From positions 1 through 64,000 of the forward strand of contig CAYQVB010000145.1 of assembly GCA_964420925.1 (NCBI GenBank): a stretch of DNA of 64,000 bases, given 5' to 3'. This document shows positions 37,729 to 46,122 of this stretch, in pieces. Both the position numbers and the translations under genes were made by a program. How positions within the stretch are numbered: position 1 is the first letter of the stretch; each line of letters opens with the position of its first letter. The DNA comes from JAJEAD01 sp964420925 (GTDB lineage: Bacteria > Pseudomonadota > Gammaproteobacteria > HK1). The notes beneath the pieces are model-generated. The model ran no database searches, had not been told where the DNA came from, and saw nothing but the letters and a program-made list of their open reading frames with translations.

Positions 37729-38662
37729 ACCGAAGGGCGCGAAGCTCCACCCGCCGTCCGCGCGGCCGACGGAAGTTCACGGACATCGCGGCGCCCGGGG
37801 TCTGCGGCCCGAGAACACGATGCCGGCCTTCGAATGCGCCATCGCGTACGGCGTCGATGCCCTGGAGCTCGACGTGGTGCTGACCCGGGACGGCGTCCCC
37901 GTCGTGCATCACGATCACGCCCTCGATCCGGCACGCACGCGGGATGCACGTGGCAAGTGGCTGATACCACCGGGCCCCCGCATCGACGCCCTGGACCTCG
38001 AAGCCCTGGACGGATTCGACGTGGGCAGGGCGGCGCCGGGCAGCGAGGTCGCTCGGCGCTTTCCCGAGCAGGCGCCGTGCGACGGCGCGCGTATCCCGAC
38101 CCTTGAGGAAGTGCTGTCCCTGGGGAGGCGCGCCGACGCCCGTGGGGTACGCTTCAGCATTGAGATCAAGCCCTCGCCCCCTAACGCCACGGCAGGACCT
38201 GAAGTGTCCGCGCGGACGGTGGTTGCCGCACTGCGTGAGCAGGGCATGATCGAGCGTGCAGACATCCTGTCCTTCGACTGGCGCATACTCTTCGAAGCGC
38301 GCAAGCTGGTCCCCGAACTCGGCAGCGTTTGCCTCAGCGCCGAGCAGCCCTGGCTCGACAATGTCGTGCGCCACGCACCGCGCCCCTCACCCTGGACCGC
38401 CGGACTCGAAATCGAGGCGTTCCGGGGATCACTTCCCCGAATGGTAAAGGCGACGGGAAGCGGCGTCTGGGGCCCGTACTATCGGGACTTGACGAGAGAG
38501 GCCCTGACGGAAGCGCACGCGCACGGCCTGAAAGTCGTCGTCTGGACCGTCAACGGGATCGACGAGATGCGGAGTCTGGCCCGCCTCGGCGTCGACGGCG
38601 TCACCACCGACTACCCGGACCGCGCAGTGGAGGCGCTCGCGCCTCGGCGCTCATCCCGGTGA
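37703..38662 (+). CDS. Glycerophosphodiester phosphodiesterase family protein
   Basis: A 319-residue GDPD-fold enzyme. HGHRGARGLRPENTMPAF, ALELDVVLTRDGVPVVHHD and SIEIKP carry the catalytic His pair and metal-binding Glu/Asp residues. It would release glycerol 3-phosphate and an alcohol, such as choline, from a phosphodiester. There is no signal peptide. It overlaps the upstream GMC gene by 26 bp, so the two are coupled; a diesterase releasing an alcohol followed by an alcohol oxidase is a plausible pathway (inference). Confidence 0.9.
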   Translation: MRDITTPSEPKGAKLHPPSARPTEVHGHRGARGLRPENTMPAFECAIAYGVDALELDVVLTRDGVPVVHHDHALDPARTRDARGKWLIPPGPRIDALDLEALDGFDVGRAAPGSEVARRFPEQAPCDGARIPTLEEVLSLGRRADARGVRFSIEIKPSPPNATAGPEVSARTVVAALREQGMIERADILSFDWRILFEARKLVPELGSVCLSAEQPWLDNVVRHAPRPSPWTAGLEIEAFRGSLPRMVKATGSGVWGPYYRDLTREALTEAHAHGLKVVVWTVNGIDEMRSLARLGVDGVTTDYPDRAVEALAPRRSSR

Positions 38663-38710
38663 CCGGTCACTCCCTTCCGAAGAGGCGTCCCGTGCCCGTT
38701 TCTGCGGTCG

Positions 38711-39685
38711 TTACTCCCGTGAGCGTCGGAGCGACCGTTCACGCCCCCCCGAGGAGACACGCAACGACGCCTTCTCTTTCATCGAGCCAAAGTGCGACCT
38801 CCTCGCCACTTCGGCCACATAGTCCATGAACAGACGGACTCGCTCCGTCTTCCGCAGGTCCGGATGGGTGAGTATCCACAGATCGATGGCCATCGATGGA
38901 ATGTCCCTGCCCACTCGGACCAACTGCTCGTCATTCTCCCCGAGGTAGCAGGGCAGTACTGCCAGGCCCAGCCCGGCCCTGGCGGCACAGAGCATTCCGT
39001 AAACCGTGTTCGCGCGGATCCGACACCGATCGACCAGCCCCTCGCTCGTGAGCCAACGATCCAACGCCCGATACGCCATGCTTTCGTCAGGGCCTATCCA
39101 GTCCATCGAATCCGGCGCCTCGTCCCGTTTCGCCGCTCCGCCAAACTGCCTTGCCATGTACACCGCTTGTGCAATCGTACCGACTCTCCGACCGACGAGA
39201 GTCTCATCGGGTCTTTCAGCCGGCCGCAACGCGATATCGGCCTCCCGTTTGGAGAGACTGAAGACGGCGTTTGAAACCACAAGCTCCATTTGAATCTCGG
39301 GGTATGCGATGCGGAAGTCCCGCAGGTTCGACGTGAGCCAACCGAACAACAGCGTGTCGGTAGTCGTAATCCTGAGCGTTCCCTTCGGACGCAGGTCCCG
39401 ACCCGCAATGCGTCGCTCTACCGCCAGTATTTCGCCGCTCATCCTTCGCACCAGGGCGGAGACTTCCTCCGCCGCCGCAGTCGCGGTGTACCCATCACGA
39501 GCCCGATCGAAGAAACGCACGCCCATTTTCCGCTCGAGCCGGTTCAGCCTCCGAAACGCCGTCGGGTGGCTCACGTCAAGAGCACGCGCCGCCCCGGAGA
39601 GAGTTCCGGCGTTCGCAACGGCATGCACCAGGCACAGTTCGTCCCACGTGAGCCTGGTGTACGATTTTGCAAGTTCTTCTTTCAT
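38711..39685 (-). CDS. LysR-family transcriptional regulator
   Basis: A 324-residue regulator with an N-terminal winged helix (DELCLVHAVANAGTLSGAARALDVSHPTAFRRLNRLE, with the usual LysR layout) and a substrate-binding domain. ATG 39685 is preferred over a TTG at 39706. It is divergent from the NAD(P)H oxidoreductase gene, the classic arrangement for LysR and its target. Base composition of this pair looks less G+C-rich than the rest of the window, which may indicate transfer. Confidence 0.9.
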   Translation of the reverse strand: MKEELAKSYTRLTWDELCLVHAVANAGTLSGAARALDVSHPTAFRRLNRLERKMGVRFFDRARDGYTATAAAEEVSALVRRMSGEILAVERRIAGRDLRPKGTLRITTTDTLLFGWLTSNLRDFRIAYPEIQMELVVSNAVFSLSKREADIALRPAERPDETLVGRRVGTIAQAVYMARQFGGAAKRDEAPDSMDWIGPDESMAYRALDRWLTSEGLVDRCRIRANTVYGMLCAARAGLGLAVLPCYLGENDEQLVRVGRDIPSMAIDLWILTHPDLRKTERVRLFMDYVAEVARRSHFGSMKEKASLRVSSGGRERSLRRSRE

Positions 39686-39691
39686 GATTGC

Positions 39692-39736
39692 TTGACTCAC
39701 TTGCAATTCTGTACATCATACACTGCTGCGGCAGTG
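39692..39736 (+). promoter_or_regulatory. Divergent LysR/oxidoreductase promoter region
   Basis: TTGACT (39692-39697) and CATCAT (39714-39719), 16 bases apart, form a good promoter for the oxidoreductase gene. A 6-bp inverted repeat CACTGC/GCAGTG around TGCG (39721-39736) lies at the expected start-site region and is a candidate regulator site. The same A+T-rich stretch reads TATGAT on the minus strand and may serve the LysR gene. Confidence 0.5.
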
Positions 39737-39761
39737 CGACCGAATGGGGAGAGGCTTCCGC

Positions 39762-40502
39762 GTGCAGGCCCTGATCGTCCATTGCCATCCCGAACCGCAT
39801 TCGTTCAACTCGGCACTGACCGAGGTGGCCCGGTTTGCCCTCCGGCAGCAAGGGTTTTCCGTCGAAGTTTCGGATCTGTACCGCGAAGGCTTCGATCCCC
39901 GAGAGGGTCCCCATCACTACGAGAACCGAAGGAAGGGCCACGAGTTCTCTCCCTTGAGGGAACAGCGGCACGCGTTTGAAACCAACACCTTGCCTCGCGA
40001 CGTCCGAAGAGAGATCGCCCGGCTGGAGCGTGCCGATCTGGTGGTATTTCAGTTTCCGATCTGGTGGCACGGTCAACCGGCCATGCTGAAGGGATGGTTC
40101 GATCGGGTCTTTGTGAATGGAGGTCTCTACACCAGTTCCATGCGCTACGACCGCGGTTACTTTCTCGGCAGGAAGGCGCTGTGTTCCGTGACTACCGGAG
40201 CCCCCGAGGCCGCCTTCGGTGCGGGCGCGCGCGGTGGAGAAGTCGAGCAGATTCTGTGGTCGACTCACTATTCACTGCACTACATGGGCTTCGAGGTATT
40301 GCCTCCCTTCGTTGCCTTCGGCATTCAAGGCCACGGCTTTTCCTACACGCATGAAGACGAAGACCGGCGGCGGCTCGACTCGTATCGTGAGATCTGGAAG
40401 GAGCGGCTGGCAACCTTGGGTCAGGATTCGCCACTTGCGTTTCAGGGCTGGAAGGATTGGGACGACATGGGCCGTGCAACGTCGACTTCGAAGCGCTCGT
40501 AG
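39762..40502 (+). CDS. NAD(P)H oxidoreductase, flavodoxin-like fold
   Basis: A 246-residue flavoprotein of the NQO1/KefF/MdaB type. ALIVHCHPEPHSFN binds the FMN/FAD phosphate, and QFPIWWHGQPAMLKGWFDRVFVNG is the family hallmark. It would reduce quinones or related electrophiles by two electrons. I prefer GTG 39762 because GGGGAGAGG lies seven bases upstream and the product then starts right at the first strand; ATG 39744 precedes that ribosome site. Likely controlled by the divergent LysR gene. Confidence 0.88.
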   Translation: MQALIVHCHPEPHSFNSALTEVARFALRQQGFSVEVSDLYREGFDPREGPHHYENRRKGHEFSPLREQRHAFETNTLPRDVRREIARLERADLVVFQFPIWWHGQPAMLKGWFDRVFVNGGLYTSSMRYDRGYFLGRKALCSVTTGAPEAAFGAGARGGEVEQILWSTHYSLHYMGFEVLPPFVAFGIQGHGFSYTHEDEDRRRLDSYREIWKERLATLGQDSPLAFQGWKDWDDMGRATSTSKRS

Positions 40503-40642
40503 GCCGCGAGCACCCAGCGACGAGACAGGAAGAAGCACGGTCGCTTACGTGATTCCCGGGCATGCTCCCGCCCGACGGTTTCGACCACTGCAATGGTCAG
40601 ATCGGTAGAATCGCACGTGCGCCGCGCGACGGAGTCGCCACG

Positions 40643-41956
40643 ATGCCCGACGACATCTTTGCCGAGGGCTTTTCTACCGATCCCTACTGGTGGGACGAGG
40701 CGCCCCGTCCGCAGCTCGATCTCCGGCCTCTCCCTCCGCGCTGCGACCTGGTGGTGGTGGGATCCGGATTCACCGGCCTCTCGGCCGCGTTGACCGCCTC
40801 CCGCGGCGGCCGTGAAACCATCGTCCTCGAGGCCGAAGTTCCGGGCTACGGAGCGAGCACCCGCAATGCCGGATACGTCGGGCGCACGCTCTTCCACAAG
40901 TTCGGGCCGCTGATCGCCAAGGTCGGCCCGGAAAGGGCGGCGCGCATGCAGGACGAGGCGGTACGCGCCCACCACTATCTCGTCGAGCTCATCGCCAGGG
41001 AACAGATTGAATGCGGCTTCGTCTATTGCGGCCGCTTCATCGGTGCCAGCACCCATCGTCACTTCGACCTCCTGGCCCGGGATATCGAGATGGCGCGCGA
41101 GCACGGCATCGAGCTCGAAGCGGAGCTCGTGCCGAAGTCCGAACAGGGACGCGAGGTGTGCACGGACTTCTTTCAGGGCGGTCTGCTGCTCCATGGAACC
41201 GGCGCCCTGCACCCCGGCCTCTACCAGCTCGGCCTGATGGAACGGGTGCACAACGCCGGCGTGCAAGTCTTCGGCAACACGCTCGCGACCGATGTCGCCC
41301 GAGGCCCGGATGGCGTCTTCACGGTGACCACGACCAGCGGAGAGGTTCGGGCGCGCAACGTCCTGATGGCCACCAACGCCTATCGGGGCACGGAAATGGG
41401 ATGGCTGCGACGGCGAATCCTGCCGGTGAAGGGCTACCTCATCGCCACCGAAACACTCTCTCCCGAACTGCTACTGCGCCTGATGCCGGGTGGCCGGACC
41501 TGTCTGGACTCACGCAACAACATCTGGGCCGTGCGCCTGAGCCCCGACGGCACGCGCCTGCTCTGCTTCGGCCGTACCGGCGTGCGGGACGGTGGATTCG
41601 CCGGGAAGGCCCGCCGGCTACGGGACGGGCTGGTGAAGATCTTCCCGGATCTGGGGGCCGTGAAGCTCACCCATTGCTGGGAAGGCACGATGGCCTTCAC
41701 CTTCGACAAGCTTCCCCATGCCGGGGTGCGGGATGGAATCCACTACGCGGGCGGCTACTGTGGAGTCGGACTGCCGATGAGCACCTGGCTGGGACACAGG
41801 ACGGCCCAGCGCATCCTGGGGGAAGCCGACGCCGGTTCCCCGTTCGACGACCGTCCTTTCCCCACCCGCCCGCTCTATACCGGCAAGCCGTGGTTCCTGC
41901 CCGCGATGATGCGCTACTACAACCTGCGCGACTGGATCGAGCTCCGGCGCGGATGA
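40643..41956 (+). CDS. FAD-dependent amine oxidoreductase (DAO family), first copy
   Basis: A 437-residue DAO-family flavoenzyme. DLVVVGSGFTGLSAALTASRGG is the FAD motif (near residue 34) and TRNAGYVG the conserved loop next to the flavin; the end contains GGYCGVGLPMSTWLG. The N-terminal DPYWWDEAP resembles gamma-glutamylputrescine oxidoreductase-type proteins. ATG 40643 has GGAG eight bases upstream. It overlaps a paralogue by four bases. Substrate is probably a secondary or modified amine, but is unknown. Confidence 0.88.
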   Translation: MPDDIFAEGFSTDPYWWDEAPRPQLDLRPLPPRCDLVVVGSGFTGLSAALTASRGGRETIVLEAEVPGYGASTRNAGYVGRTLFHKFGPLIAKVGPERAARMQDEAVRAHHYLVELIAREQIECGFVYCGRFIGASTHRHFDLLARDIEMAREHGIELEAELVPKSEQGREVCTDFFQGGLLLHGTGALHPGLYQLGLMERVHNAGVQVFGNTLATDVARGPDGVFTVTTTSGEVRARNVLMATNAYRGTEMGWLRRRILPVKGYLIATETLSPELLLRLMPGGRTCLDSRNNIWAVRLSPDGTRLLCFGRTGVRDGGFAGKARRLRDGLVKIFPDLGAVKLTHCWEGTMAFTFDKLPHAGVRDGIHYAGGYCGVGLPMSTWLGHRTAQRILGEADAGSPFDDRPFPTRPLYTGKPWFLPAMMRYYNLRDWIELRRG

Positions 41957-43239
41957 AACCCCTCGACCACCTCGGGCGCTCGCTGTGGGCGGCGACCGCC
42001 AATGTGCCGCCGGCGACCACACGGCTGGAAGGCGAAAGCAGGGCCGACGTGGTGATCGTCGGGGCCGGCTACACCGGCCTCTCCTGCGCCATCCACCTCG
42101 CCGAGGGCGGTACCGACGTGATCGTGCTGGAGGCCAGGGGTATCGGCCATGGCGGGTCGGGGCGCAACATGGGACAGGTGAACCCCGGGGTATGGGCCGA
42201 TCCCGAGGTCGTGGAACAGCACCTGGGCGAGGCGCAGGGACGCCGTTTCAACGAGGCCTTCGGCCGCACCTTCGAGCTCGTGGAGGGACTCGTGAGCCGA
42301 TTCGACATCGATTGCGACCTCTCCCGAACCGGCAACGTCTACGTCGCCCATTCGCCCCGGGCAGTGCGTGCGGTGGAGGAACGCTACGCCCAGCTTTCCG
42401 GGTACGGGTTCGATGTCGAGTTCCTCGACCGGGAACGCACGCGCGCCATGCTCGGCACCCAGCGATACCACGCGGCCATGCTGGACAAGCGCGCCGGCAA
42501 CCTCCATCCGCTCAACTACGTCCTCGGACTCGCGGAGGGGGCCATGTCCCTCGGCGCCACGGTGCACACCGTGTCGCCCGTTCACCGCCTCGGCCGAAGC
42601 GCCGGCGCCTGGCGGGCGGAAACGGATCGGGGTGCGGTGATCGCGGAGCGGGCGGTGCTTGCGACCGACTCCTACTCCGGCGACCTGTGGCCGGATCTCG
42701 AGCGCACCATGGTGCCGATCGGCGTGTATGCCGCGGCAACGGAGCCGCTCGGCCACAACGTGCGAAAGACGGTTCTGCCCCGGCGCACTTCGACATTCGA
42801 GACGGCCCCGGTGCCGACCTATTCCCAGATGGTCGCCTCGGGGCGCTTCATGATCGCGACGCTCGGCTATCCCCCGCTCTTCAGGGACGGACCGTTCGAC
42901 CGCTGGCCGCGGCTGCGCCTGCGACGCCTGTTCCCCCAGATTGCCGACGCCCGCTTCGAGTTCAAGTGGGGCGGCACCATCGGCATGAGCGACAACCACC
43001 TGCCCCGCCTGCATGAGCCGGAGCCGGGTCTGACCATCTGCTGCGGCTTCAGCGGCCGGGGAATCACCTCCGCGACCCTGGGTGGCAAGATTGTCGCTGA
43101 GCGCATTCTGGGTTCGATGAGCGACGATTCCTGCCCGTTGCCGATCGGACCGATTCGCCCGATCCCGTTTCGTACCATGCGAGCAGCAGGTTGCGAACTG
43201 GGACTCAAGGCCTACCGAGCGCTTTCCTGGCGGCCCTGA
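41953..43239 (+). CDS. FAD-dependent amine oxidoreductase (DAO family), second copy
   Basis: A 428-residue DAO-family protein, paralogue of the gene before it, with DVVIVGAGYTGLSCAIHLAEGG and GSGRNMGQVNPG near the N-terminus and CCGFSGRGITSATLGGK near the end. It starts within the stop of its neighbour (ATGA). The SLWAATANVPP opening is typical of PuuB-like oxidoreductases. The pair probably acts on related amines. A GlxA-type regulator follows 191 bp downstream on the same strand. Confidence 0.88.
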   Translation: MKPLDHLGRSLWAATANVPPATTRLEGESRADVVIVGAGYTGLSCAIHLAEGGTDVIVLEARGIGHGGSGRNMGQVNPGVWADPEVVEQHLGEAQGRRFNEAFGRTFELVEGLVSRFDIDCDLSRTGNVYVAHSPRAVRAVEERYAQLSGYGFDVEFLDRERTRAMLGTQRYHAAMLDKRAGNLHPLNYVLGLAEGAMSLGATVHTVSPVHRLGRSAGAWRAETDRGAVIAERAVLATDSYSGDLWPDLERTMVPIGVYAAATEPLGHNVRKTVLPRRTSTFETAPVPTYSQMVASGRFMIATLGYPPLFRDGPFDRWPRLRLRRLFPQIADARFEFKWGGTIGMSDNHLPRLHEPEPGLTICCGFSGRGITSATLGGKIVAERILGSMSDDSCPLPIGPIRPIPFRTMRAAGCELGLKAYRALSWRP

Positions 43240-43430
43240 CGAAACCCCAAGCCATTGACGCGCAACGGCATGGGAGGGACGATTGCCTTGCAAGAAGCTT
43301 CTGCATCCGGCTGGGATGTGGCCGGGAATGCAGTCGCCTCGATCCGGGTCTGCAACTGCCCGAGCGACAACTGCATACACTCACGATATCGGAACCTGAG
43401 CTCCAAGGTGCGACGGCGAGTTTCCGGCGG

Positions 43431-44516
43431 ATGAACACCCCACCTGTCGAGAGTGACGGCAGCGACACGGTGCGCCACGTCGGGTTCCTGCTGGTTCCCG
43501 ACTTCTCCTTTATCGCATTCGCCTCCGCGGTGGAGCCGCTGCGCATGGCCAACCGGATGAGCGGACGCGAGCTCTATCGCTGGACCCTCTTCTCGGTGGA
43601 TGGCCGCCCGGTGAGCGCGAGCAACGCCATCGAGCTTCCCACGGAGTGCGCGATGCCGGCCGCCCGGAACTGCGACCTGGTGCTGGCGTGCGCGGGAGAA
43701 AGGGTGGGCGACTTTGCCGACCGTCTGCTCCTCTTCTGTCTGCGCCGTCTCGCCCGGGAGAAGATTCCGCTCGGCGCGCTGTGCACCGGCAGCTACCTGC
43801 TCGCCAAGGCGGGGCTCCTCGACGGATATCGTTCCACCATTCACTGGGAGAACATGGCAAGCCTGCGGGAGGAGTTTCCCGAGGTCATCGTGTCTCCGGA
43901 GCTCTTCGAGATCGATCGCGACCGCTACACCAGTTCCGGCGGAACTGCGCCGCTCGACATGATGCTGAATCTGATCCACCGGCAACACGGCGGCCACCTC
44001 GCGATCGCGATATCCGAGGAGTTCATCTGCGAGCGCATCCGGGGCCGGAACGACCGCCAGCGGGTGCCGCTCCGCCTGCATCTCGGCACCTCTCAGCCGA
44101 AGCTGGTGGAAGCCGTGTCACTGATGGAGGCGAACCTCGAAGAGCCGATGAGCCTCGACGAGATCGCGCGCCACGTGCGACTGAGCCGTCGGCAGCTCGA
44201 GCGGCTCTTCCAGAAGCACCTGCACTGCGTGCCCACCCGCTACTACCTGGAACTGCGCCTCAACCGTGCGCGCCAGTTGCTGCTGCAGACTCCGATGACG
44301 ATCGTGGACGTGGCCTTTGCGTGCGGCTTCGTCTCCGCCCCGCACTTCAGCAAGTGCTACCGGGACTACTTCGGTATTCCTCCACGCGACGAACGGCGCA
44401 TGCGCGGCGGCGCCGAACCGGGCTCGGGTGCGGGAAGAAAAGTGCTCGCCCTGCGACCCGCCTTTAGCGCTTCGGCCCCGCCCCGGGCAGCCGCTTCCCG
44501 GCGCGACCCGGCCTGA
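43431..44516 (+). CDS. GlxA-family (DJ-1/PfpI + AraC) transcriptional regulator
   Basis: A 361-residue regulator. Residues about 12-190 form a DJ-1/PfpI-like ligand domain (GALCTGSYLLAKAGLLDGYRST), and the C-terminal part is an AraC helix-turn-helix pair (SLDEIARHVRLSRRQLERLFQKHL, then VDVAFACGFVSAPHFSKCYRDYFG). GbdR and CdhR, which control glycine betaine and carnitine breakdown, belong to this family; the neighbouring amine oxidases and sarcosine oxidase make such a role plausible but not shown. ATG 43431 is chosen over an upstream in-frame extension that overlaps the previous gene. Confidence 0.9.
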   Translation: MNTPPVESDGSDTVRHVGFLLVPDFSFIAFASAVEPLRMANRMSGRELYRWTLFSVDGRPVSASNAIELPTECAMPAARNCDLVLACAGERVGDFADRLLLFCLRRLAREKIPLGALCTGSYLLAKAGLLDGYRSTIHWENMASLREEFPEVIVSPELFEIDRDRYTSSGGTAPLDMMLNLIHRQHGGHLAIAISEEFICERIRGRNDRQRVPLRLHLGTSQPKLVEAVSLMEANLEEPMSLDEIARHVRLSRRQLERLFQKHLHCVPTRYYLELRLNRARQLLLQTPMTIVDVAFACGFVSAPHFSKCYRDYFGIPPRDERRMRGGAEPGSGAGRKVLALRPAFSASAPPRAAASRRDPA

Positions 44517-44668
44517 GGCGACATGCGACGGGCCCGCCGCCCGTCACGCTTGCGCCCGATCCGGGGCAGGTCCGCATATCTCGGCGCTCCCCTGCTGCGA
44601 ACGCCGGCCCGTTCGCGTTGCGCGGGCATCCCGACGCCCTCGCTACGAAAATCGGGGAAACATTGCGG

Positions 44669-46048
44669 CTAGAGAATCTTCCCCGGATTCATGATGCCGG
44701 CGGGATCGAGGGCCTTCTTCACCTGCCGCATCACCGACACCGCTTCGCCGTGCTCCCGGCGCAGGAACTCGATCTTCCCGTAGCCGATGCCGTGTTCCCC
44801 GGTGCAGGTCCCACCCATGTCGATGGCGCGGGCCACCATGCGTTCGTTCACCGACTCCGCCCGCCCCATCTCTTCGGCATCGTCGGGGTCGACGATGAAC
44901 GAGAGATGGAAGTTGCCGTCGCCCACGTGACCGACGATGGGCGCGAGCAACCCGGACTCCTCGATATCCCTCTTCGTCTCGAGGATGCACTCCGCGAGCC
45001 GGGAGATCGGCACGCACACGTCGGTCGGCCAGCCCTTCGCTCCGGGGCGCATCGCGAGCGCCGCGTAGTAGGCGTCGTGGCGCGCCTGCCAGAGGTGTGA
45101 GCGATCCTCCTGGCGTACCGCCCACCGGAAATCGCCCCCGCCGAACTCGGACGCGATGTCGCCGACGCTTCGCGCCTGCTCCTCGACGCCCGACAAGCTG
45201 CCGTGGAACTCGAAGAACAAGGTCGGCTGCACCGGATAGTCGAGCCCGCTGTGGCGGTTGATCGCGCCCATCATCACTTCGTCCAGCAGCTCGATGCGAG
45301 CGACCGGAATCCCGGACTGGATGGTGAGGATGGTGGTGTCCACCGCCCCACCCAGGGTCTCGAAGGAGCACACCGCGGCGGACATCGCCTCCGGGATGCC
45401 GTAGAGACGAAGCTGCACCTCGGTGATGACGCCGAGCGTACCCTCCGCGCCGACGAAGAGTCGGGTCAGGTCGTAGCCGGCGGCGGACTTGCGCGCTCTC
45501 CCACCGGTGCGGATCACCCGACCGTCCGCAAGCACCACCGTGAGGCCCAGCACGTTCTCGCGCATCGTGCCGTAGCGCACGGCATTGGTGCCCGAAGCGC
45601 GGGTCGAGGTCATGCCGCCGAGGGAGGCGTCCGCGCCGGGGTCGATGGGGAAGAAGAGACCGGAATCGCGCAGGTAGCTGTTCAACTGCTTGCGGGTCAC
45701 CCCCGCCTGCACTCGGCAATCGAGGTCCTCGGCGTTCACTTCGAGCACTTCGCTCATTCCCGACAGATCGATGCATACCCCGCCCTCGAGCGCCTGCACG
45801 TGGCCTTCCAGCGAGGTGCCGGTCCCGTAGGCGATGACCGGAGTCCCGTGGCGCGCGCAGGTCTCCACGATCGCCGCCACCTCCTCCGTGCTCCGGGCGA
45901 AGGCCACCGCATCGGGCAGGGCGGGCGCGTGGTAGGACTCGTCGTGGCCATGCTGCTCGCGCACTGCCTGGGAAGTGGAAAGGCGTTCCCCCAGAAGCTG
46001 GCGCAGAGCATCGACGACGGCGCTCCGCGGCTGAAGCTGCGCGCTCAT
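44669..46048 (-). CDS. FAD-linked 2-hydroxyacid dehydrogenase (D-lactate/glycolate type)
   Basis: A 459-residue flavoprotein of the GlcD/D-lactate dehydrogenase (cytochrome) family. The PP-loop FAD domain contains PVIAYGTGTSLEGHV and DPGADASLGGMTSTRASGTNAVRYG, and the C-terminal domain ends with GHVGDGNFH and CTGEHGIGYGK, which hold the metal-binding His residues. It would oxidise D-lactate or a similar 2-hydroxyacid, passing electrons to the respiratory chain. AAGGAGGAGGG precedes ATG 46048. It is the last gene of the corrinoid operon, 74 bp after the activator gene. Confidence 0.92.
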   Translation of the reverse strand: MSAQLQPRSAVVDALRQLLGERLSTSQAVREQHGHDESYHAPALPDAVAFARSTEEVAAIVETCARHGTPVIAYGTGTSLEGHVQALEGGVCIDLSGMSEVLEVNAEDLDCRVQAGVTRKQLNSYLRDSGLFFPIDPGADASLGGMTSTRASGTNAVRYGTMRENVLGLTVVLADGRVIRTGGRARKSAAGYDLTRLFVGAEGTLGVITEVQLRLYGIPEAMSAAVCSFETLGGAVDTTILTIQSGIPVARIELLDEVMMGAINRHSGLDYPVQPTLFFEFHGSLSGVEEQARSVGDIASEFGGGDFRWAVRQEDRSHLWQARHDAYYAALAMRPGAKGWPTDVCVPISRLAECILETKRDIEESGLLAPIVGHVGDGNFHLSFIVDPDDAEEMGRAESVNERMVARAIDMGGTCTGEHGIGYGKIEFLRREHGEAVSVMRQVKKALDPAGIMNPGKIL

Positions 46049-46122
46049 CCGCTTCCCTCCTCCTTGCGCTGATGCACGGCGGATTGTAGCACCGGCGCCG
46101 GCACCGCCCGGCGGCCGCTCGC

